Below are positions 1 through 4,958 of a stretch of 11,641 bases of DNA, in pieces; positions within the stretch are counted from its first letter, which is position 1, and the number at the start of each line of letters is the position of its first letter. The position numbers and the translations under genes are program-made. Source of the stretch: Desulfobulbaceae bacterium UBA5173. GTDB lineage: Bacteria > Desulfobacterota > Desulfobulbia > Desulfobulbales > Desulfobulbaceae. The notes under the pieces were generated by a model, which was not told the DNA's origin, did no database searches, and was given only the letters and a program-made list of their open reading frames with translations. Where the stretch lies: contig DHWV01000096.1 of assembly GCA_002413355.1 (NCBI GenBank), positions 4,627-16,267 on the forward strand, given 5' to 3'.

Positions 1-1210
1 GGTTGATCGGCTCGCCGACCGAACCAAGAATACGAAGGCTGGACAAATCCCAACGCTTGATCGGCTCCTCGCCGTCGCGCATCAGCGAGCGGATGACGGT
101 CGGAGCGGTGTAGAAAATGTTGACCCGGAATTTTTCAACAATTTTCCAGAAACGGTCCGGCCCCGGCCATGAAGGAACGCCCTCGAACATAATCGAGGTC
201 GCGCCCAAACCGAGCGGGCCGTAGAGGATGTATGAATGTCCTGTGACCCAGCCGATGTCGGCGGTGCACCAATAGACATCATTATCCTTCACATCAAAGA
301 CCCACTGGGTGGTGTGCATCGCGTAGGTCAGATAGCCGCCGGTGGTATGGACAACACCCTTGGGCTTGCCGGTCGAGCCGGAGGTATAGAGGATGAACAG
401 CGTGTCCTCGGCATCCATAGACTCTGGTGCGCACTCGCTGGAGATGTCGGCAGCAGAAACCTCATCGTGCCACCACGTGTCACGGCCCGCCTGCATTGGC
501 ACCTCGTTGCCAGCCCGCTTGACCACAATGCAGCTTTCCACAGATGGACAAGTGGCCAGCGCGGTGTCAGCGTTTGGTTTCAGGGCAATAGTCTTGCCGG
601 AGCGCAGCACTGCGTCAGAGGTAATCAGCACCTTGGCTTGACAGTCCTCAATCCGGCTTTGCAGGGCTATGGCCGAGAAACCTGCAAAAACTACCGAATG
701 AATGGCACCAATGCGGGCACAGGCGAGCAGGGAAATCGACAATTCCGGGATCATCGGCAGATAAATGGAAACCCGGTCGCCTTTCTTCACGCCCTTCTTC
801 TTCAGGACGTTGGCAAAGCGGCAGACTTCGGTGTGCAGCATCTGGTAGGTATAGACCTTAACATCGTTCTCCGGCTCGCCCTGCCAAATAATCGCGGCTT
901 TGTTGCGGCGGCCGTTGGTCAGGTGGCGGTCAAGGCAGTTGGCGGAGATGTTCAGCTTGCCGCCCTCAAACCACTTGATTTCCGGCTTGTGGAAATCGCA
1001 GTTCATCACCTTGTCCCACTTCTTGTCCCAGGTGACGAGCTGCTCGGCCCGCTCGGCCCAGAAGCCTTCCGGGTCGTCCATCGAGCGTTTGTAGATCGCC
1101 TTGTACTCCTCAAGGGATTTAACGTAGGCAGTTTCGCGTCCTGCGGCAGGCGGGGGGAATGATGCGCCTTCTTTCAGCAAACTTTCGATCTTGTCTTCGG
1201 TGCCGGACAT
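1..1210 (-). CDS. acs: Acetyl-CoA synthetase (AMP-forming), N-terminal part, truncated by the window edge
   Basis: This enzyme activates acetate to acetyl-AMP and then acetyl-CoA in the cytoplasm. The frame is open from an ATG at 1210 to the left edge, giving 403 of the roughly 650 residues usual for Acs, with no frameshift seen. The N-terminus starts MSGTEDKIES. The P-loop-like adenylation signature YTSGSTGKPKG lies at residues 275-285, and the second nucleotide-binding motif GSVGEPIN (396-403) sits at the edge. The C-terminal lid domain with the conserved acetylatable lysine lies outside the window. The start is fixed by an AGGAGG ribosome binding site 5 nt upstream. The gene follows a CAP-domain lipoprotein gene by 181 nt, with a 9-bp inverted repeat and a TTGACA hexamer in the gap, so it probably has its own promoter. 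A propionyl-CoA synthetase is the main alternative, but length to motif and sequence favour Acs. Confidence 0.95.
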   Translation of the reverse strand, partial: MSGTEDKIESLLKEGASFPPPAAGRETAYVKSLEEYKAIYKRSMDDPEGFWAERAEQLVTWDKKWDKVMNCDFHKPEIKWFEGGKLNISANCLDRHLTNGRRNKAAIIWQGEPENDVKVYTYQMLHTEVCRFANVLKKKGVKKGDRVSIYLPMIPELSISLLACARIGAIHSVVFAGFSAIALQSRIEDCQAKVLITSDAVLRSGKTIALKPNADTALATCPSVESCIVVKRAGNEVPMQAGRDTWWHDEVSAADISSECAPESMDAEDTLFILYTSGSTGKPKGVVHTTGGYLTYAMHTTQWVFDVKDNDVYWCTADIGWVTGHSYILYGPLGLGATSIMFEGVPSWPGPDRFWKIVEKFRVNIFYTAPTVIRSLMRDGEEPIKRWDLSSLRILGSVGEPIN

Positions 1211-1313
1211 GGATTCCTCCTAAAAATATTGAGTTGATATGCGGATAAGCTGCCCAGCCCTGCGCGGCAGGCCGTTGGGGATAAATCGAATGGATGCAAC
1301 TAATCAAATTTTC

Positions 1314-1378
1314 TTGTTCCTGTCAAGCAGAACCATCATCAGGCGGCGAAAAGAAGGGGAACGTTGTGGCAGGAACAA
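1314..1378 (-). promoter_or_regulatory. Inverted repeat and possible -35 element upstream of acs
   Basis: TTGTTCCTG (1314-1322) and its exact reverse complement CAGGAACAA (1370-1378) form a 9-bp inverted repeat with a 47-nt spacer. The left arm overlaps a perfect TTGACA hexamer read on the minus strand (1326-1321). I see no good -10 box at the expected distance, so the promoter assignment is weak. An operator, or a long-loop structure at the end of the CAP transcript, are both possible. Confidence 0.25.
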
Positions 1379-1391
1379 TGGTGTTTGCGCA

Positions 1392-1994
1392 TCAATAGGG
1401 TTTTTCACCATCAACGTTGCCTGCCGGATAATAATTGCAGACCCATATCTGGCCCTTGTCCAAGCAGGCAGCACGGCCGCATCCGACCTCCTTGCTGTCC
1501 CGCCAGACGAGCTGGGTGTAATGCCCGCAGATATTGGAGCAGCTATTGCTGGCGTAATCGTAGGCCTCTGACTCGCGGCCCCAGTCGTCAACCACCTGCT
1601 GCGGTGTCACCTGCTGTAGCTCTTTGTTTCCGTTCGACCATCTCACCGGACTGACAAAAAAAATGTTCTCGCCATACTGCATGTTGCCGCTGTGACTGGA
1701 GGCACAGTCTGATGCGGCCAGATGATCGGCCCATTGCTGCGCCCTTCCGGCCAAATTGGCTGACCATTGAAGGCTCGGCACGCCGACTTGAGCGCGCCAT
1801 TGATTGTGCGCTGTCAAAAATGCCGCAGGAACAGCAGACACAGCTACTTCATGCGCTGCATCTGTGCTGGTGACGCGGGCAGATGATGTATTCTGAACAC
1901 AGGCGGAAATGCACAATACGGTGAAAACAACTCCTGCGAAATTTATGCTACATGTACTCACGATCTTCCTCTCAGTACTTGATTGCTTGGGCAA
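1392..1994 (-). CDS. CAP (SCP/PR-1-like) domain protein, putative lipoprotein
   Basis: This is a 200-residue protein with a lipoprotein signal: a basic N-terminus, a hydrophobic stretch at about 17-31 and lipobox ISAC with Cys32. The mature part is one CAP domain (about 57-200). It carries the HNQWR start, the family metal/active-site set H101, E109 (in GENIF), E141 and H158 (in CGHYTQLVW), and the closing WVCNYYPAGN motif. Cysteines 97, 152, 156, 172, 177 and 186 resemble the disulfide pattern of plant PR-1. CAP proteins are exported; bacterial roles are mostly unknown. The start is uncertain. TTG at 1994 follows an in-frame stop directly and gives a basic n-region. GTG at 1961 has a better ribosome binding site (GAGAGGA, about 5 nt away) and gives 189 residues. 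A sigma-70 promoter lies at 2047-2074. Confidence 0.88.
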   Translation of the reverse strand: MPKQSSTERKIVSTCSINFAGVVFTVLCISACVQNTSSARVTSTDAAHEVAVSAVPAAFLTAHNQWRAQVGVPSLQWSANLAGRAQQWADHLAASDCASSHSGNMQYGENIFFVSPVRWSNGNKELQQVTPQQVVDDWGRESEAYDYASNSCSNICGHYTQLVWRDSKEVGCGRAACLDKGQIWVCNYYPAGNVDGEKPY

Positions 1995-2046
1995 CTATGG
2001 CACTACCTGTGCCGCGAAACAGCAGCAGGCAGCAAATTTTCAGCAC

Positions 2047-2074
2047 ATCATACCAAGAAGATAACTTTTTTCAA
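2047..2074 (-). promoter_or_regulatory. Sigma-70 promoter for the CAP lipoprotein gene
   Basis: Reading the minus strand, -35 TTGAAA (2074-2069) and -10 TATGAT (2052-2047) are separated by 16 nt. Each hexamer matches consensus at five of six positions. Transcription would start near 2040, about 46 nt before the TTG start and 80 nt before the GTG alternative. Confidence 0.5.
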
Positions 2075-2109
2075 GCGTAAATTGAACGAAAAGTAAACGG
2101 ATTCGGATA

Positions 2110-2155
2110 CACGCTAATTTTTCAATGTGCATTCTATTTTTTTGGTGTTAGCGTG
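2110..2155. repeat. 8-bp inverted repeat between parE and the CAP gene
   Basis: CACGCTAA (2110-2117) and TTAGCGTG (2148-2155) are exact reverse complements, 30 nt apart, in an AT-rich 237-bp gap. The repeat sits upstream of the CAP promoter and downstream of parE. It may be an operator or a weak hairpin at the 3' end of the parE transcript. An eight-A run at 2199-2206 gives a U8 tract after parE, but without a convincing stem before it. Confidence 0.25.
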
Positions 2156-2231
2156 CTCGACTGGTTAAAAACTATTCGTTGATGCTAAATCATAACATAA
2201 AAAAAACAAGTCAGTGCTGATGCGCCCTGAT

Positions 2232-4085
2232 TCAGTCCGGTCTCAGCTTCAGATGCTCCATAATATACTGGCGACGGTCCGGGGTGTTCTTGCCCATGTA
2301 GAATTCCAGCACCGGTCGCACGTCAGCGATGCTGTCGATCCGCACTGGCTGAAGGCGCATGTTCGGGCCGATGAACTGCTTGAACTCCGGCGGCGAGATC
2401 TCGCCCAGCCCTTTGAAGCGCGTCACCTCCACATTGCCGCCGCCCGGCTGCGCTTTCAGGCCGCTCACCGCCTCGTCTTTTTCCCGCTCCGAGTAGCAAT
2501 AGACGGTCTGCTTCTTGTTTCTGGCGCGGAAGATAGGCGTTTCGAGAATATAGACATGCCCCTGCCGGATCAGCGCGTCAAAATACTGGAGGAAGAAGGT
2601 CAGGAGCAGGTTGCGGATGTGCAGGCCGTCCACGTCCGCGTCCGTGGCGAGGATGATCCGGTCAAAGCGGAGGCCGTGCGCTGACTCCTCGACGTTCAGG
2701 CTCTGCATCAGGGCGTACATCTCCTCGTTTTTATAGAGCAGGTCGAGTTTTTGGCCATGCACGTTCATCGGCTTGCCCTTGAGCGAGAACACGGCCTGGG
2801 TCATCGGGTCGCGGGAGGAGACAATCGAGCCGGCCGCAGACTGGCCCTCAGTGATGAAAATCATGTTCTCCTCGCCAGAACGGGAGGGCCGCCCCGTCTG
2901 CGGGTGGTGCTTGCAGTCTTTGAGCTGCGGTATCTTAAAGGCGACCTTTTTCGCCTGGGCCTTGGCCTCTTTCCGCACCGTTTGCAGCTCTTTCCGCACC
3001 CGCTCGTTGCGCTGCGCCTTGGCGAGGAGGATTTCCGCCGTCTCCGGGTGCTTATACAGGTGATCGGCCACAGCGTCCCGCACCGCGTTGACGATCCAGG
3101 CCCGGATGTCGGTGTTGCCCAGCTTGTTTTTGGTCTGCGACTCAAAGACCGGCTCCTGCACCTTCACCGCCAAGATGCCGACCAGCCCTTCGCGCACGTC
3201 CTGCCCTGTGTATTTCTTGCCCGAGAACTCGTTCACGCCCTTGAGCAGCCCCTCGCGGAAGGCGGACAGGTGCGTGCCGCCCTCGGACGTGTAGGTGCCG
3301 TTGACAAACGAGTAGTAGGTTTCGCTGTAGTCCTCAGTGTGCGTGAAAACGAACTCCAAGGCCGCCTGTTTGTGTTCGATGGCCGGATAAATGCCGCCGC
3401 CGTCCAGTTCTTTGCCTAAAAGATCAGGCAGGCCCTTTTGGGAATAGTATTCCCGCGCCTGGCTGACAGGCTCATCGGCCCAATGCAGGCGCAGACGCAG
3501 TCCGGCGTTGAGATAGGCGTACCGCCAGAGCCGCTGCTCGATATAGCCGAGATCAAAAGCGAAGTCCGGGAAGAGCTGTTTGTCCGGCAGGAATTCGACC
3601 AAGGTGCCGTCTGGCTCGCTGGTTCCGCCTTCTTCTTCACTGATCAGCACGCCATAGGCGAAAAACGCTTTTTTGAAGCGGCCATCCCGGTGCGAGCAGA
3701 CCATGAACTGCTCGGACAGGGCGTTGACCGCCTTGGTGCCCACGCCGTTCAGCCCGACCGAGAACTGGAAGACCTCGGTGTTGTACTTGGCCCCGGTGTT
3801 GATCATGGAGACGCACTCCACGACCTTGCCCAGCGGGATGCCGCGTCCGCAGTCCCGCACCCGGCAGCGGCCCGACGCGTCCACGGCGACCTCGATCTGC
3901 TTGCCGCAGCCCATGATGTACTCGTCAACCGCGTTGTCGATCACCTCTTTCAGCAAAACATAGATGCCGTCATCAGGATCAGAGCCGTTGCCGAGCCGTC
4001 CGATGTACATGCCGGGTCGCTTGCGGATGTGCTCGAGCGAACTGAGGGTCTTAATCTTTGATTCGTCGTATTGGTGCAGCGTCAC
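2232..4085 (-). CDS. parE: DNA topoisomerase IV subunit B
   Basis: This is the ATPase subunit of a type IIA topoisomerase that decatenates and relaxes DNA with ParC. Its 617 residues show the GHKL ATPase (about 1-220) with E47, N51, D78, the RGIP turn and the GLNGVG lid (111-116), and then the transducer with the QTKNKLGN lysine loop (317-324). The TOPRIM domain follows (about 406-520), with E413 and the TDADVDG metal site (D482, D484). The C-terminus RFKGLGEI...MGKNTPDRRQYI is typical of GyrB/ParE. The short length without the large GyrB insert, and phrases such as SSRDPMTQAVFSLKGKP, fit the Bacteroidetes-like ParE group better than GyrB. The usual EGDSA is EGQSA here. The start is GTG, preceded by AAGGA at 5 nt. 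No parC is adjacent: the next gene upstream is divergent and the next downstream is unrelated. Confidence 0.93.
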   Translation of the reverse strand: MTLHQYDESKIKTLSSLEHIRKRPGMYIGRLGNGSDPDDGIYVLLKEVIDNAVDEYIMGCGKQIEVAVDASGRCRVRDCGRGIPLGKVVECVSMINTGAKYNTEVFQFSVGLNGVGTKAVNALSEQFMVCSHRDGRFKKAFFAYGVLISEEEGGTSEPDGTLVEFLPDKQLFPDFAFDLGYIEQRLWRYAYLNAGLRLRLHWADEPVSQAREYYSQKGLPDLLGKELDGGGIYPAIEHKQAALEFVFTHTEDYSETYYSFVNGTYTSEGGTHLSAFREGLLKGVNEFSGKKYTGQDVREGLVGILAVKVQEPVFESQTKNKLGNTDIRAWIVNAVRDAVADHLYKHPETAEILLAKAQRNERVRKELQTVRKEAKAQAKKVAFKIPQLKDCKHHPQTGRPSRSGEENMIFITEGQSAAGSIVSSRDPMTQAVFSLKGKPMNVHGQKLDLLYKNEEMYALMQSLNVEESAHGLRFDRIILATDADVDGLHIRNLLLTFFLQYFDALIRQGHVYILETPIFRARNKKQTVYCYSEREKDEAVSGLKAQPGGGNVEVTRFKGLGEISPPEFKQFIGPNMRLQPVRIDSIADVRPVLEFYMGKNTPDRRQYIMEHLKLRPD

Positions 4086-4092
4086 GTTTTCC

Positions 4093-4121
4093 TTGACTAA
4101 AGAGAAAAATGGGGATATGGT
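4093..4121 (+). promoter_or_regulatory. Possible rightward sigma-70 promoter inside the parE leader
   Basis: TTGACT (4093-4098), a 17-nt spacer and TATGGT (4116-4121) would start a rightward transcript near 4128. It faces the parE promoter, so the two would interfere with each other. The -10 box matches only four of six bases. Confidence 0.3.
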
Positions 4122-4135
4122 TTCACGTCACGCGC

Positions 4136-4164
4136 AGTGTACTCAGTGCGCAGCCGGAAGTCAA
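4136..4164 (-). promoter_or_regulatory. Sigma-70 promoter for parE
   Basis: On the minus strand, -35 TTGACT (4164-4159) and -10 TACACT (4141-4136) are spaced by exactly 17 nt. The predicted start near 4129 gives a 44-nt leader before the GTG of parE. A GCGCA...TGCGC inverted repeat (4132-4151) covers the -10 box and part of the spacer and could be an operator. Confidence 0.5.
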
Positions 4165-4231
4165 AAGGTATGCGCAAACGACAAAGCGATCCGCAGCAGC
4201 AGATTAGCTGGATACTTGTTACCCGCTTTGT

Positions 4232-4252
4232 CCCACCAAGTGGGTATTTTTT
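4232..4252 (+). terminator. Weak intrinsic terminator ending the candidate small RNA
   Basis: A 5-bp stem CCCAC/GTGGG with loop CAA (4232-4244) is followed by TATTTTTT (4245-4252). The stem is short but stacks on the preceding 9-bp helix. Confidence 0.4.
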
Positions 4253-4275
4253 ACTCAAAGAAAAGAAGGGGGCAA

Positions 4276-4283
4276 CTGCGCAG
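4276..4283. promoter_or_regulatory. CTGCGCAG palindrome, possible activator or repressor site
   Basis: This perfect 8-bp palindrome lies about 100 bp before the start site predicted from the sigma-54 promoter of the exported-protein gene. That is a usual distance for an enhancer-binding protein. The core TGCGCA also occurs at 4147-4152 and 4171-4176. Confidence 0.25.
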
Positions 4284-4319
4284 ACTATTTAGGTAAAATT
4301 AAAAAAATCATTTTTCCCA

Positions 4320-4349
4320 GTGACATAAGGAGGAATCACGTTATATAAT
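4320..4349 (+). promoter_or_regulatory. Sigma-70 promoter for the exported five-cysteine protein gene
   Basis: -35 GTGACA (4320-4325, five of six) and a perfect -10 TATAAT (4344-4349) are separated by 18 nt. Transcription would start near 4356. A perfect but orphan Shine-Dalgarno sequence AAGGAGG lies inside the spacer at 4327-4333. Confidence 0.45.
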
Positions 4350-4354
4350 AAAAT

Positions 4355-4369
4355 TGGCACGGATTTCGC
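4355..4369 (+). promoter_or_regulatory. Sigma-54 (RpoN) promoter for the exported five-cysteine protein gene
   Basis: TGGCACGGATTTCGC matches the consensus TGGCACG-N4-TTGC at all fixed positions but one. The -24 GG and -12 GC are at the required 12-nt distance. The start would be near 4380, giving a leader of about 25 nt with an AAGAGG ribosome binding site. It overlaps the start region of the sigma-70 promoter just upstream. Confidence 0.6.
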
Positions 4370-4404
4370 ATTACCCAGATCAAGTGAACGGAAGAGGCTC
4401 CTGA

Positions 4405-4884
4405 ATGAAAACTGCACAGCAAACAGGAAAAATTATCATTGTCATCGCGCTGTCAGTCAGCGCAATGGGATTGAATAGTCTGCACGCGGAGGAAGCTCCT
4501 CCTTGCGACAAGGGCTTTTGCCTGTTTCCCAAGGCGGCTTCAGCCGAAAAGGAAGCCATTAAGTTAGAAACCAAAAAAGCTGCGCTGAAGAATTTGGTGT
4601 CAAGACAGGCTGCTGACTGCGCCCTGATGGGTGAAGTAGGTAGTAGCACGACCTTGTCGGCTAAATTGGCCGGAGAGCTGTTCAGCCTGCGCAAGCAGAT
4701 TGTGATCAAGGCGCAGGAAACTGGTCTACTCCTTCAGCTACCCTCCATTGTGTTGGAGTTTATGGGGAGCTGTAGTCTAAAGAAAGACTGGAATCAGCTC
4801 TGCGGCGACCACGGTGGTCTGCTTCGCAAATCAGGCATCCCGTACCGGAAAGGATTTCTTGCTCTCTCTTCGCAGGAATCGTAA
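4405..4884 (+). CDS. Small exported protein with five cysteines, unknown function
   Basis: I do not recognise this 159-residue protein. It starts with a clear Sec signal peptide: KTAQQTGK, a hydrophobic core at about 10-26 and a likely cut after SLHA (A28/E29). The mature chain has Cys34 and Cys39 in a CDKGFC loop, then Cys72, Cys123 and Cys133, an odd number. A Lys/Glu/Ala-rich, probably helical stretch runs from 43 to 105. The C-terminal part contains a CGDHGGLL segment. The ATG has AAGAGG 7 nt upstream. The gene stands alone between divergent parE and convergent priA, with tandem sigma-70 and sigma-54 promoters and its own strong terminator. It therefore looks separately regulated. A periplasmic or lysis-inhibitor-like role could be imagined, but nothing in the sequence establishes it. 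Confidence 0.75.
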   Translation: MKTAQQTGKIIIVIALSVSAMGLNSLHAEEAPPCDKGFCLFPKAASAEKEAIKLETKKAALKNLVSRQAADCALMGEVGSSTTLSAKLAGELFSLRKQIVIKAQETGLLLQLPSIVLEFMGSCSLKKDWNQLCGDHGGLLRKSGIPYRKGFLALSSQES

Positions 4885-4905
4885 TCCGTTATCAAGCTCA
4901 ACCCG

Positions 4906-4958
4906 GATGCTCCGGCAGGTTTACTCCTCCTTTTTTCCCTGCCGGAGCATCTTTTTTT
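4906..4958 (+). terminator. Strong intrinsic terminator of the exported-protein gene
   Basis: GATGCTCCGGCAGG (4906-4919) pairs over 14 bp with 4938-4951 and is followed by seven Ts (4952-4958). The last T is the first base of the complemented priA stop codon. On the minus strand no T-run follows the hairpin, so it should stop only rightward transcription. Confidence 0.92.

Larger units (their letters stand above)
4128..4252 (+). ncRNA. Candidate structured small RNA between parE and the exported-protein gene
   Basis: The stretch has a possible promoter, a strong fold and a terminator. GACAAAGCG (4180-4188) pairs perfectly with CGCTTTGTC (4224-4232). Inside this stem, ATC/GAT and CAGC (4194-4197)/GCTG (4207-4210) add a second helix. 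Directly after it comes the hairpin CCCAC-CAA-GTGGG with TATTTTTT. The predicted length is about 125 nt. Its first part would be transcribed through the parE promoter. I could not match it to 6S, SRP, tmRNA or a known riboswitch. The boundaries and even the transcribed strand are inference. Confidence 0.3.

Noticed and set aside
236..1162. 308-codon rightward open frame
   Set aside because: It lies entirely opposite the well-supported acs coding frame and resembles no protein family; it is a shadow of acs.
1241..1256. Sigma-54-like GG-N10-GC pair upstream of acs
   Set aside because: The spacing fits, but the sequence TGGGCAGCTTATCCGC lacks most of the consensus around both dinucleotides.
2199..2206. 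U8 tract as an intrinsic terminator of parE
   Set aside because: No stem longer than about 4 bp can be formed just before it, so the terminator call is not supported.
4128..4232. Cyclic-di-GMP (GEMM) riboswitch
   Set aside because: Short fragments such as CAAAGC and TTAGCTGGATAC recall the motif, but the conserved GGCAAACC and GGGACGCAAAGC segments and the pairing between them are missing.
4118..4296. 59-codon rightward frame with a C-x2-C start, in the parE upstream region
   Set aside because: It has no proper ribosome binding site and crosses both the stem-rich segment and its terminator. A structured RNA explains the sequence better, although neither is proven.
4906..4951. Bidirectional terminator that would also end the priA transcript
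   Set aside because: On the minus strand the stem is not followed by a T-run, so only the rightward function is supported.
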